Of a stretch of DNA of 64,000 nt, positions 10,701 to 24,069 are shown one piece after another. Numbering within the stretch: the stretch's first letter is position 1; every line of letters starts with the position of its first letter. The notes under the pieces were generated by a model. The model was not told where the DNA came from. It saw only the letters and a program-made list of their open reading frames with translations, and ran no database searches. Made by a program: the position numbers and the translations under genes. Location: positions 37,059,828 through 37,123,827 of the forward strand of contig NC_079876.1 of NCBI RefSeq assembly GCF_029227915.1, read 5' to 3'. Source of the DNA: Hydractinia symbiolongicarpus. Taxonomy: Eukaryota > Cnidaria > Hydrozoa > Anthoathecata > Hydractiniidae.

Positions 10701-13700
10701 GGTAGCGCTTCAATTAAAAATTAAGATAAAAAAGGTATTTTTTACTGTGGGACCAATCCTAGCCGTTAGCGCGCGCTGAAGTAATAGAGACAGTTTCAAA
10801 TACTACATTTCACTGACTTTCTAACGGTGTCACTCCGTTTGAGTTTCAACAGTTGGGTCACATATTCGGACCAACATGTATTTAGCGATATTTATCTGAT
10901 ATTACTAGGTTGCATCGCTTTTAGCAGTGAAACAACTGACTGTGGGACTTAATTGAACTATCTTTGGACTGTGACCTGATAAATGTGGTAAATGAGACAA
11001 ATTGAGTCCAAGAAATAACATTCTTCTTCATTTGACATGATTGCCGAAACTCAGCAATTACACTGGGCGCTGTGGTAGCGCTTCAATTGAAAATTAAGAT
11101 AAAAAAGGTATATTTTACTGTGGGACCAATCCTAGCCGTTAGCGCGCGCTGAAGTAATAGAGACAGTTTCAAATACTACATTTCACTGACTTTCTAACGG
11201 TGTCACTCCGTTTGAGTTTCAACGGTTGGGTCACATATTCGGACCAACATGTATTTAGCGATATTTATCTGATATTACTAGGTTGCATCGCTTTTAGCAG
11301 TGAAACAATTGACTGTGGGACTAAATTGAACTGACTTTGGACTGTGACCTTATAAATGTTATAAGTGAGACAAGTGGACTCCAAGAAATAACATTCTTTT
11401 TAATTTGACATGATTGCCGGAACTCAGCGATTACACTGGGAACTATGGTAGCGCTTCATTTGAAAATTTAGATTATTAAGTCATTTTTTACTGTGGGACC
11501 AATCCTAGCCGTTATTGCGCGCTGAAGAAATAGCGACAGTTTCAAAAACTACATTTCACTGACTTTCTAACGGTGTCACTCCGTTTGAGTTTCAACAGTT
11601 GGGTCACATATTCGGACCAACATGTATTTAGCGATATTTATCTGATATTACTAGGTTGCATCGCTTTTAGCAGTGAAACAATTGACTGTGGGACTAAATT
11701 GAACTATCTTTGGACTGTGACCTGATAAATGTGATAAATGAGACAAATTGAGTCCAAGAAATAACATTCTTCTTAATTTGACATGATTGCCGGAACTTAG
11801 CGATTTCACTGGGGGCTGTGGTAGCGCTTCATTTAAAAATTTAGATTAATAAGTCATTTTTTACTGTGGGACTAATCCTCGCTGTTATCGCGCGCTGAAG
11901 AAATAGCGACAGTTTCAAAAACTACATTTCATTGACTTTCTAACGGTGTCAGTCGGTTTGAGTTACAACGGTTGGGTCACCTATTCGTACCAACATGTAT
12001 TTAGCGATATTTTTCTCATATTACTAGGTTGCATTGGTTTTAACAGTGAAACAATTGACTGTGGAACACAATTGAACTGATTTTGGACGGTGAACTTATA
12101 AATGTTATAAGTGAGACAATTGGACTCCAAGAAATAACATTCTTCTTAATTTGACATGATTGTCGGAACTCAGCAATTACACTGGGCGCTGTAGTAGCGC
12201 CTCATTTAAAAATTTAAATGAATAAGTCAATTTTTACTGTGGGACCAATCCTAGCCGTTATTTCGCGCTGAAGAAATAGCAACAGTTTCAAAAACTACAT
12301 TTCATTGACTTCCGAACGGTGTCAGTCCGTTTGAGTTGTAACGGTTGCGTCACATATTTGTACCAACATGTATTTAGCGATAATTTTCTGATATTACTAG
12401 GTTGAATCGCTCTTAACAATGAAACGATTGACTGTGGAACTTAATTGAACTGATTATGGACTGCGACCTTAAGGATGTGAAAGTGAGACAATTGGCCTAC
12501 AAGAAATAGCATTCTTCTTAACTTGACGTGACTGCCGAAACTCAGCGATTACACTAGGCGCTGTGGTAGCGCTTCAATTAAAAATTAAGATTAAAAAAGT
12601 TATTTTTTACTGTGGGACCAATCCTAGCCCTTAGCGCGGGCTGAAGTAATAGAGGCAGTTTCAAATACTACATTTCACTGACGTTCTAACGGTGTCAGTC
12701 CGTTTAAGTTTCAACAGTTGGGTCAAATATTCGTACCAACATGTATTTAGCGATATTTTTCCGGTATTACTAGGTTGCATCGCTTTTAACAGTTAAACGA
12801 TTGACTGTGGGACTTAATTGAAGTAACTTTGGACTGTGAACTGATAAATGTGATAAATAAAAAAAATTGGACTCCAAGAAATAACATTCTTCTTAATTTG
12901 ACATGATTCCTGGAACTCAGCGATTACACTGGGCGCTGTGGTAGCGCTTCATTTGAAAATTTAGATTAATAAGTCATTTTTTACTGTTGGACCAATCCTA
13001 GCCGTTATAGCGCGCTGAAGAAATAGCGACAGTTTCAAAAACTACATTTCATTGACTTTCTAACGGTGACAGTCCGTTTGAGTTACAACGCTTGGGTCAC
13101 ATATTCGTACCAACATGTAATTAGCGATATTTTTCTCATATGACTAGGTTGCATTGCTTTTAACAGTAAAGCGGTTGACTGTGGCACCTAATTGAACTGA
13201 TTTTGGACTGTGACTTTATAAATTTTAAAGGGAAGACAATTGGACCCCAAGAAATAAAATTTTTCTTAATTTGACATGATTGCCGAAACTCAGCGATTAC
13301 ACTGGGCGCTGTGGTAGCGCTTCAATTAAAAATTAAGATGAAAAAGGTATATTTTACTGTGGGACCAATCCTAGGCGTTAGCGCGTGCTGAAGTAATAGA
13401 GACAGTTTCAAATACTAAATTTCACTGACTTTCTAACGGTGTCACTCCGTTTGAGTTTCAACGGTTGGGTCACATATTCGGACCAACATGTATTTAGCGA
13501 TATTTATCTGATATTACTAGGTTGCATCGCTTTTAGCAGTGAAACAATTGACTGTGGGACTTAATTGAACTATCTTTGGACTGTGACCTGATAAATGTAA
13601 TAAATGAGACAAATTGAGTCCAAGAAATAACATTCTTCTTAATTTGACATGATTCCTGGATCTCAGCGATTACCCTGGGCGCTGTGGTAGCGCTTCATTT

Positions 13701-15365
13701 GAAAATATAGATTAATAAGTCATTTTTTACTGTGGGACCAATCCTAGCTGTTATTGCGCGCTGAAGAAATAGCGACAGTTTCAAAAACTACATTTCATTG
13801 ACTTTCTAACGGTGACAGTCCGTTTGAGTTACAACGGTTGGGTCACATATTCGTACCAACATGTATTTAGCGATATTTTTCTCATATGACTAGGTTGCAT
13901 TGCTTTTAACAGTGAAACGGTTGACTGTGGCACATAATTGAACTGATTTTGGACTGTGACCTTATAAATGTTAAAGGGAAGACAATTGGACCCCAAGAAT
14001 TGACATTCTTCTTAATTTGACATGATTCCTGGAACTCAGCGATTACACTGGGCGCTGTGGTAGCGCTTCATTTGAAAATTTAGATTAATAAGTCATTTTT
14101 TACTGTGGGACCAATCCTAGCCGTTATTGCGCGCTGAAGTAATAGCGACAGTTTCAAAAACTACATTTCGTTGACTTTCTAACGGTGACAGTCAGTTTGA
14201 GTTACAACGGTTGGGTCACATATTCGTACCAACATGTATTTAGCGATATTTTTGTCATCTGACTAGGTTGCATTGCTTTTAACAGTGAAACGGTTGACTG
14301 TGGCACATAATTGAACTGATTTTGGACTGTAACCTTATAAATGCTAAAAGGAAGACAATTGGACCCCAAGAAATAACATTCTTCTTAATTTGACATGATT
14401 CATGGAACTCAGCGATTACACTGGGCGCTTTTGTAGCGCTTCATTTGAAAATTTAGATTATTAATTCATTTTTTACTGTGGGACCAATCCTAGCCGTTAT
14501 TGCGCGCTGAAGTAATAGCGACAGTTTCAAAAACTACATTTCATTGACTTTCTAACGGTGACAGTCAGTTTGAGTTACAACGGTTGGGTCACATATTCGT
14601 ACCAACATGTATTTAGCGATATTTTTGTCATCTGACTAGGTTGCATTGCTTTTAACAGTGAAAAGGTTGATTGTGGCACATAATTGAACTGATTTTGGAC
14701 TGTGACCTTATAAATGTTAAGGGGAAGACAATTGGACCCCAAGAAATAACATTTTTCTTAATTTGACATGATTGCCGAAACTCAGCGATTACACTGGACG
14801 CTGTGGTAGCGCTTCAATTAAAAATTAAGATAAAAAAGGTATTTTTTACTGTGGGACCAATCCTAGCCGTTAGCGCGCGCTGAAGTAATAGAGACAGTTT
14901 CAAATACTACATTTCACTGACTTTCTAACGGTGTCACTCCGTTTGAGTTTCAACAGTTGGGTCACATATTCGGACCAACATGTATTTAGCGATATTTATC
15001 TGATATTACTAGGTTGCATCGCTTTTAGCAGTGAAACAACTGACTGTGGGACTTAATTGAACTATCTTTGGACTGTGACCTGATAAATGTGGTAAATGAG
15101 ACAAATTGAGTCCAAGAAATAACATTCTTCTTCATTTGACATGATTGCCGAAACTCAGCAATTACATTGGGCGCTGTGGTAGCGCTTCAATTGAAAATTA
15201 AGATAAAAAAGGTATATTTTACTGTGGGACCAATCCTAGCCGTTAGCGCGCGCTGAAGTAATAGAGACAGTTTCAAATACTACATTTCACTGACTTTCTA
15301 ACGGTGTCACTCCGTTTGAGTTTCAACGGTTGGGTCACACATTCGGACCAACATGTATTTAGCGA
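7759..15365 (+). repeat. 11-mer higher-order repeat, 4104-bp period, ~1.85 copies
   Basis: The unit at 7759, recognised by gggactaatcctcgctg, recurs at 11863, exactly 4104 bp later (11 monomers). The following units keep the same shift: 8132/12236, 8505/12609, 8879/12983 and so on to 11117/15221. Rare markers repeat too: gttatttcgcgctg, cttagcgcgggctg, attattaattcat before 10371/14475, and aaatgtggtaaatg near 10981/15085. Differences are scattered single bases. The second copy stops matching inside unit 15221 at about 15365, where it changes to another monomer type. Confidence 0.93.
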
Positions 15366-15966
15366 TATTTTTCTCATCTGACTAGGTTGCCTTGCTTTTA
15401 ACAGTGAAACGGTTGACTGTGGCACATAATTGAACTGATTTTGAACTGTGACCTTATAAATGTTAAGGGGAAGACAATTGGACCCCAAGAAATAACATTT
15501 TTCTTAATTTGACATGATTGCCGAAACTCAGCGATTACACTGGGCGCTGTGGTAGCGCTTCAATTAAAAATTAAGATAAAAAAGGTATTTTTTACTGTGG
15601 GACCAATCCTAGCCGTTAGCGCGCGCTGAAGTAATAGAGACAGTTTCAAATTCTACATTTCACTGACTTTCTAACGGTGTCACTCCGTTTGAGTTTCAAC
15701 GGTTGGGTCACATATTCGGACCAACATGTATTTAGCGATATTTATCTGATATTACTAGGTTGCATCGCTTTTAGCAGTGAAACAACTGACTGTGGGACTT
15801 AATTGAACTATCTTTGGACTGTGACCTGATAAATGTGATAAATGAGACAAATTGAGTCCAAGAAATAACATTCTTCTTCATTTGACATGATTGCCGAAAC
15901 TCAGCAATTACACTGGGCGCTGTGGTAGCGCTTCAATTGAAATTTAAGATAAAAAAGGTATATTTT
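14848..15966 (+). repeat. 746-bp dimer duplication created at an exchange junction
   Basis: Unit 15221 begins like its 11-mer partner at 11117. Near 15365-15375 it changes to ttctcatctgactagg, the second-half type otherwise seen at 10525 and 14630. From there to about 15594 it follows unit 14475, and unit 15594 repeats 14848 two monomers (746 bp) later. Unit 15967 then resumes the sequence of unit 11117. The simplest reading is one unequal exchange that inserted two monomers into the second 11-mer copy, shifting it from 4104 to 4850 bp relative to the first. Confidence 0.85.
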
Positions 15967-16639
15967 ACTGTGGGACCAATCCTAGCCGTTAGCGCGCGCT
16001 GAAGTAATAGAGACAGTTTCAAATACTACATTTCACTGACTTTCTAACGGTGTCACTCCGTTTGAGTTTCAACGGTTGGGTCACATATTCGGACCAACAT
16101 GTATTTAGCGATATTTATCTGATATTACTAGGTTGCATCGCTTTTAACAGTGAAACAATTGACTGTGGGACTAAATTGAACTGACTTTGGACTGTGACCT
16201 TATAAATGTTATAAGTAAGACAAGTGGACTCCAAGAAATAACATTCTTTTTAATTTGACATGATTGCCGGAACTCAGCGATTACACTGGGAACTATGGTA
16301 GCGCTTCATTTGAAAATTTAGATTATTAAGTCATTTTTTACTGTGGGACCAATCCTAGCCGTTATTGCGCGCTGAAGAAATAGCGACAGTTTCAAAAACT
16401 ACATTTCACTGACTTTCTAACGGTGTCACTCCGTTTGAGTTTCAACAGTTGGGTCACATATTCGGACCAACATGTATTTAGCGATATTTATCTGATATTA
16501 CTAGGTTGCATCGCTTTTAGCAGTGAAACAATTGACTGTGGGACTAAATTGAACTATCTTTGGACTGTGACCTGATAAATGTGATAAATGAGACAAATTG
16601 AGTCCAAGAAATAACATTCTTCTTAATTTGACATGATTG

Positions 16640-19600
16640 CCGGAACTCAGCGATTACACTGTGCGCTGTGGTAGCGCTTCAATTAAAAACTTAGATTAAT
16701 AAGTCATTTTTTACTGCGGAACCATTCCTAGCCGTTATTGCGGGCTGAAGAAATAGTGACAGCTTCAAAAACTACATTTCATTGACTTTCTAACGGTGTC
16801 ATTCCGTTTGAGTTACAACGGTTGGGTCACCTATTCGTACCAACATGTATTTAGCGATATTTATCTGATATTACTAGGTTGCATCGCTGTTAACAATGAA
16901 ACGATTGACTGTGGGACTTAATTGAAGTAACTTTGGACTGTGAACTGATAAATGTGATAAATGAAAAAAATTGGACTCCAAGAAATAACATTCTTCTTAA
17001 TTTGACATGATTCCTGGAACTCAGCGATTACACTGGGCGCTGTGGTAGCGCTTCATTTGAAAATTTAGATTAATAAGACATTTTTTACTGTTGGACCAAT
17101 CCTAGCCGTTATAGCGCGCTGAAGAAATAGCGACAGTTTCAAAAACTACATTTCATTGACTTTCTAACGGTGACAGTCCGTTTGAGTTACAACGGTTGGG
17201 TCACATATTCGTACCAACATGTATTTAGCGATATTTTTCTCATATGACTAGGTTGCATTGCTTTTAACAGTGAAACGGTTGACTGTGGCACATAATTGAA
17301 CTGATTTTGGACTGTGACCTTATAAATGTTAAAGGGAAGACAATTGGACCCCAAGAAATAACGTTTTTCTTAATTTGACATGATTGCCGAAACTCAGCGG
17401 TTACACTGGACGCTGTGGTAGCGCTTCAATTAAAAATTAAGATAAAAAAGGTATTTTTTACTGTGGGACCAATCCTAGCGGTTAGCGCGCGCTGAAGTAA
17501 TAGAGACAGTTTCAAATACTACATTTCACTGACTTTCTAACGGTGTCACTCCGTTTGAGTTTCAACGGTTGGGTCACATATTCGGACCAACATGTATTTA
17601 GCGATATTTATCTGATATTACTAGGTTGCATCGCTTTTAGCAGTGAAACAATTGACTGTGGGACTTAATTGAACTATCTTTGGACTGTGACCTGATAAAT
17701 GTGATAAATGAGACAAATTGAGTCCAAGAAATAACATTCTTCTTAATTTGACATGATTGCCGGAACTCAGCGATTACACTGTGCGCTGTGGTAGCGCTTC
17801 AATTAAAAACTTAGATTAATATGTCATTTTTTACTGCGGAACCATTCCTAGCCGTTATTGCGTGCTGAAGAAATAGTGACAGCTTCAAAAACTACATTTC
17901 ATTGACTTTCTAACGGTGTCATTCCGTTTGTGTTACAACGGTTGGGTCACCTATTCGTACCAACATGTATTTAGCGATATTTTTCTGATATTACTAGGTT
18001 GCATCGCTTTTAACAATGAAACGATTGACTGTGGGACTTAATTGAAGTAACTTTGGACTGTAAACTGATAAATGTGATAAATGAAAAAAATTGGACTCCA
18101 AGAAATAACATTCTTCTTAATTTGACATGATTCCTGGAACTCAGTGATTACACTGGGCGCTGTGGTAGCGCTTCATTTGAAAATTTAGATTAAAAAGACA
18201 TTTTTTACTGTTGGACCAATCCTAGCCGTTATAGCGCGCTGAAGAAATAGCGACAGTTTCAAAAACTACATTTCATTGACTTTCTAACGGTGACAGTCCG
18301 TTTGAGTTACAACGGTTGGGTCACATATTCGTACTAACATGTATTTAGCGATATTTTTCTCATATGACTAGGTTGCATTGCTTTTAACAGTGAAACGGTT
18401 GACTGTGGCACATAATTGAACTGATTTTGGACTGTGACCTTATAAATGTTAAAGGGAAGACAATTGGACCCCAAGAAATAACATTTTTCTTAATTTGACA
18501 TGATTGCCGAAATTCAGCGGTTACACTGGACGCTGTGGTAGCGCTTCAATTAAAAATTAAGATAAAAAAGGTATTTTTTACTGTGGGACCAATCCTAGCG
18601 GTTAGCGCGCGCTGAAGTAATAGAGACAGTTTCAAATACTACATTTCACTGACTTTCTAATGGTGTCACTCCGTTTGAGTTTCAACGGTTGGGTCACATA
18701 TTCGGACCAACATGTATTTAGCGATATTTTTCTGATATTACTAGGTTGCATCGCTTTTAGCAGTGAAACGATTGACTGTGGGACTTAATTGAAGTAACTT
18801 TGGACTGTGAACTGATAAATGTGATAAATGAAAAAAATTGGACTCCAAGAAATAACATTCTTCTTAATTTGACATGATTCTTGGAACTCAGCGATTACAC
18901 TGGGCGCTGTGGTAGCGCTTCATTTGAAAATTTAGATTAATAAGTTATTTTTTACTGTGGGACCAATCCTAGCCGTTATAACGCGCTGAAGAAATAGCGA
19001 CAGTTTCAAAAACTACATTTCATTGACTTTCTAACGGTGACAGTCCGTTTCAGTTACAACGGTTGGGTCGCATATTCGTACCAACATGTATTTAGCGATA
19101 TTTTTCTCATATGAATAGGTTGCATTGCTTTTAACAGTGAAGCGGTTGACTGTGGCACATAATTGAACTGATTTTGGACTGTGACCTTATAAATTTTAAA
19201 GGGAAGACAATTGGACCCCAAGAAATAACATTTTTCTTAATTTGCCATGATTGCCGAAACTCAGCGATTACACTGTGCGCTGTGGTAGCGCTTCAATTAA
19301 AAATTAAGATAAAAAAGGCATATTTTACTGTGGGACCAATCCTAGCCGTTAATGCGCGCTGAAGTAATAGAGACAGTTTCAAATACTACATTTCACTGAT
19401 TTTCTAACGGTGTCACTCCGTTTGAGTTTCAACGGTTGGGTCACATATTCGGACCAACATGTATTTAGCGATATTTATCTGATATTACTAGGTTGCATCG
19501 CTTTTAGCAGTGAAACAATTGACTGTGGGACTTATTTGAACTATCTTTGGACTGTGACCTGATAAATGTGATAAATGAGACAAATTGAGTCCAAGAAACA

Positions 19601-20446
19601 ACATTCTTCTTAATTTGACATGATTGCCGGAACTCAGCGATTACACTGTGCGCTGTGGTAGCGCTTCATTTAAAAACTTAGATTAATAAGTCATTTTTTA
19701 CTGCGGAACCATTCCTAGCCGTTATTGCGTGCTGAAGAAATAGTGACAGCTTCAAAAACTACATTTCATTGACTTTCTAACGGCGTCATTCCGTTTGAGT
19801 TACAACGGTCGGGTCACCTATTCGTACCAACATGTATTTAGCGATATTTTTCTGATATTACTAGGTTGCATCGCTTTTAACAATGAAACGATTGACTGTG
19901 GGACTTAATTGAAGTAACTTTGGACTGTGAACTGATAAATGTGAAAAATGAAAAAAATTGGACTCCAAGAAATAACATTCTTCTTAATTTGACATGATTC
20001 CTGGAACTCAGCGATTACACTGGGCGCTGTGGTAGCGCTTCATTTGAAAATTTAGATTAATAAGTCATTTTTTACTGTGGGACCAATCCTAGCCGTTATT
20101 GCGCGCTGAAGAAATAGCGACAGTTTCAAAAACTACATTTCATTGAATTTCTAACGGTGACAGTCCGTTTGAGTTACAACGGTTGGGTCACATATTCGTA
20201 CCAACATGTATTTAGCGATATTTTTCTCATATGACTAGGTTGCATTGCTTTTAACAGTGAAACAGTTGACTGTGGCACATAATTGAACTGATTTTGGACT
20301 GTGACCTTATAAATGTTAAAGGGAAGACAATTGGACCCCAAGAAATAACATTTTTCTTAATTTGACATGATTGCCGAAACTCAGCGATTACACTGTGCGC
20401 TGTGGTAGCGCTTCAATTAAAAATTAAGATAAAAAAGGTTTATTTT
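16640..20446 (+). repeat. Trimeric higher-order repeat, ~1120-bp period
   Basis: Three monomer types cycle here. Type C has ctgcggaaccattcc (16713, 17833, 19700). Type A has gttatagcgcgctg or a relative with gtgacagtccg (17087, 18207, 18954, 20074). Type B has ggttagcgcgcgctg and attcggaccaac (17460, 18580, 19327, 20447). Order is C-A-B, C-A-B, then A-B, C-A-B. One C unit is missing because unit 18580 is a hybrid: its first half is type B, while its second half reads aattgaagtaactttgg, which belongs to type C. Confidence 0.85.
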
Positions 20447-23400
20447 ACTGTGGGACCAATCCTAGCCGTTAACGCGTGCTGAAGTAATAGAGACAGTTTC
20501 AAATCCTACATTTCACTGACTTTCTAACGGTGTCACTCCGTTTGAGTTTCAACGGTTGGGTCACATATTCGGACCAACATGTATTTAGCGATATTTATCT
20601 GATATTACTAGGTTGCATCGCTTTTAGCAGTGAAACAATTGACTGTGGGACTTAATTGAACTATCTTTGGACTGTGACCTGATAAGTGTGATAAATGAGA
20701 CAAATTGAGTCCAAGAAACAACATTCTTCTTAATTTGACATGATTCCTGGAACTGAGCGATTACACTGGGCGCTGTGGTAGCGCTTCATTTGAAAATTTA
20801 GATTAATAAGTCATTTTTTACTGTGGGACCAATCCTAGCCGTTAAAGCGCGCTGAAGAAATAGCGACAGTTTCAAAAACTACATTTCATTGACTTTCTAA
20901 CGGTGACAGTCTGTTTGAGTTACAACGGTTGGGTCACATATTCGTACCAACATGTATTTAGCGATATTTTTCTCATATGAATAGGTTGCATTGCTTTTAA
21001 CAGTGAAGCGGTTGACTGTGGCACATAATTGAACTGATTTTGGACTGTGACCTTATAAATTTTAAAGGGAAGACAATTGGACCCCAAGAAATAACATTTT
21101 TCTTAATTTGACATGATTGCCGAAACTCAGCGATTACACTGTGCGCTGTGGTAGCGCTTCAATTAAAAATTAAGATAAAAAAGGTTTATTTTACTGTGGG
21201 ACCAATCCTAGCCGTTAACGCGTGCTGAAGTAATAGAGACAGTTTCAAATCCTACATTTCACTGACTTTCTAACGGTGTCACTCCGTTTGAGTTTCAACG
21301 GTTGGGTCACATATTCGGACCAACATGTATTTAGCGATATTTATCTGATATTACTAGGTTGCATCGCTTTTAGCAGTGAAACAATTGACTGTGGGACTTA
21401 ATTGAACTATCTTTGGACTGTGACCTGATAAGTGTGATAAATGAGACAAATTGAGTCCAAGAAACAACATTCTTCTTAATTTGACATGATTGCCGGAACT
21501 CAGCGATTACATTGTGCGCTGTGGTAGCGCTTCATTTAAAAACTTAGATTAATAAGTCATTTTTTACTGTGGGACCAATGCTAGCTGTTATTGCGCGCTG
21601 AAGAAATAGCGACAGTTTCAAATACTACATTTCACTGACTTTCTAACGGTGTCACTCCGTTTGAGTTTCAACGGTTGGGTCACATATTCGGACCAACATG
21701 TATTTAGCGATATTTATCTGATATTACTAGGTTGCATCGCTTTTAGCAGTGAAACAATTGACTGGGGGACTTAATTGAACTATCTTTGGACTGTGACCTG
21801 ATAAATGTGATAAATGAGACAAATTGAGTCCAAGAAATAACATTCTTCTTAATTTGACATGATTGCCGGAACTCAGCGATTACACTGGGCGCTGTGGTAG
21901 CGCTTTATTTGAAAATTTAGATTAATAAGTCATTTTTTACTGTGGGACCAATCCTAGCCGTTATAACGCGCTGAAGAAATAGCGACAGTTTCAAAAACTA
22001 CATTTCATTGACTTTCTAACGGTGTCAGTCCGTTTGAGTTAAAACGATTGGGTCACATATTCGTACCAACATGTATTTAGCGATATTTTTCTGATATTAC
22101 TAGGTTGCATCGCTTTAAACAATGAAACGATTGACTGTGGGACTTAATTGAACTAACTTTGGACTGTGACCTGATAAATGTGATAAAGGAGACAATTGGA
22201 CTTCAAGAATAAACATTTTTCTTAAATTGACATGATTGCCGAAACTCAGCGGTTACACTGGGCGCTGTGGTAGCGCTTCAATTAAAAATTAAGATAGAAA
22301 AGGTATTTTTTACTGTGGGACCAATCCTAGCCGTTAGCGCGCGCTGAAGTAATAGTGACAGCTTCAAAAACTACATTTCATTGACTTTCTAACGGTGTCA
22401 TTCCGTTTGAGTTACAGCGGTTGGGTCACCTATTCGTACCAACATGTGTTTAGCGATATTTTTCTGATATTACTAGGCTGCATCGCTTTTAACAATAAAA
22501 TGATTGACTGTGGGACTTAATTGAAGTAACTTTGGACTGTGAACTGATAAATGTGATAAATGAGAAATATTGGACTTCAAGAAATAACATTCTTTTTAAT
22601 TTGACATGATTCCTGGAACTCAGCGATTACACTGGGCGCTGTGGTAGCGCTTTATTTGAAAATTTAGATTAATAAGTCATTTTTTACTGTGGGACCAATC
22701 CTAGCCGTTATAACGCGCTGAAGAAATAGCGACAGTTTCAAAAACAACATTTCATTGACTTTCTAACGGTAAAAGTCCGTTTCAGTTACAACGGTTGGGT
22801 CGCATATTCGTACCAACATGTATTTAGCGATGTTTTTCTCATATGAATAGGTTGCATTGCTTTTAACAGTGAAGCGGTTGACTGTGGCACATAATTGAAC
22901 TGATTTTGGACTGTGACCTTATAAATTTTAAAGGGAAGACAATTGGACCCCAAGAAATAACATTTTTCTTAATTTGCCATGATTGCCGAAACTCAGCGAT
23001 TACACTGTGCGCTGTGGTAGCGCTTCAATTAAAAATTGAGATAAAAAAGGTATATTTTACTGTGGGACCAATCCTAGCCGTTAATGCGCGCTGAAATAAT
23101 AGAGACAGTTTCAAATACTACATTTCACTGATTTTCTAACGGTGTCACTCCGTTTGAGTTTCAACGGTTGGGTCACATATTCGGACCAACATGTATTTAG
23201 CGATATTTATCTGATATTACTAGGTTGCATCGCTTTTAGCAGTGAAACAATTGACTGTGGGACTTAATTGAACTATCTTTGGACTGTGACCTGATAAATG
23301 TGATAAATGAGACAAATTGAGTCCAAGAAACAACATTCTTCTTAATTTGACATGATTGCCGGAACTCAGCGATTACACTGTGCGCTGTGGTAGCGCTTCA

Positions 23401-24069
23401 TTTAAAAACTTAGATTAATAAGTCATTTTTTACTGCGGAACCATTCCTAGCCGTTATTGCGTGCTGAAGAAATAGTGACAGCTTCAAAAACTACATTTCA
23501 TTGACTTTCTAACGGCGTCATTCCGTTTGAGTTACAACGGTCGGGTCACCTATTCGTACCAACATGTATTTAGCGATATTTTTCTGATATTACTAGGTTG
23601 CATCGCTTTTAACAATGAAACGATTGACTGTGGGACTTAATTGAAGTAACTTTGGACTGTGAACTGATAAATGTGATAAATGAAAAAAATTGGACTCCAA
23701 GAAATAACATTCTTCTTAATTTGACATGATTCCTGGAACTCAGCGATTACACTGGGCGCTGTGGTAGCGCTTCATTTGAAAATTTAGATTAATAAGTCAT
23801 TTTTTACTGTGGGACCAATCCTAGCCGTTATTGCGCGCTGAAGAAATAGCGACAGTTTCAAAAACTACATTTCATTGAATTTCTAACGGTGACAGTCCGT
23901 TTGAGTTACAACGGTTGGGTCACATATTCGTACCAAAATGTATTTAGCGATATTTTTCTCATATGACTAGGTTGCATTGCTTTTAACAGTGAAACGGTTG
24001 ACTGTGGCACATAATTGAACTGATTTTGGACTGGGACCTTATAAATGTTAAAGGCAAGACAATTGGACT
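18954..24069 (+). repeat. 10-mer duplication, 3732-bp shift
   Basis: Roughly 18954-20335 recurs as 22686-24067. Unit starts 18954/22686, 19327/23059, 19700/23432 and 20074/23806 are each 3732 bp apart. Shared rare markers include gtccgtttcagttac with ggttgggtcgcat, aatttgccatgattg, acggcgtcattcc and acaacggtcgggtc. The match fails on the right near 24060, where the later copy has ggcaagacaattggacttc instead of gggaagacaattggacccc. About 1.4 kb is shared; the rest of each 3.7-kb interval differs. Confidence 0.88.
20447..21540 (+). repeat. 746-bp dimer duplication in domain B
   Basis: Units 20447 and 21193 (746 bp apart) share aaaaaaggtttatttt, ccgttaacgcgtgctg and tttcaaatcctac, a combination I did not see elsewhere. 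The second half also matches (ctgataagtgtg, gtccaagaaacaac) until unit 20820 takes a type-A start and unit 21566 another. Confidence 0.85.

Noticed and set aside
10567-10779. Plus-strand open frames of 62-70 codons here and at 19174-19362 and 22906-23094
   Set aside because: All run through the same phase (second half of a monomer into the next start) in domain-B units. They exist only because particular variants remove stops, and the 3732-bp duplication copies one of them.
15273-15488. Minus-strand open frames here and at 24256-24456 and 39031-39240
   Set aside because: Chance frames across mid-monomer; each differs by the variants of its unit and none persists in related units.
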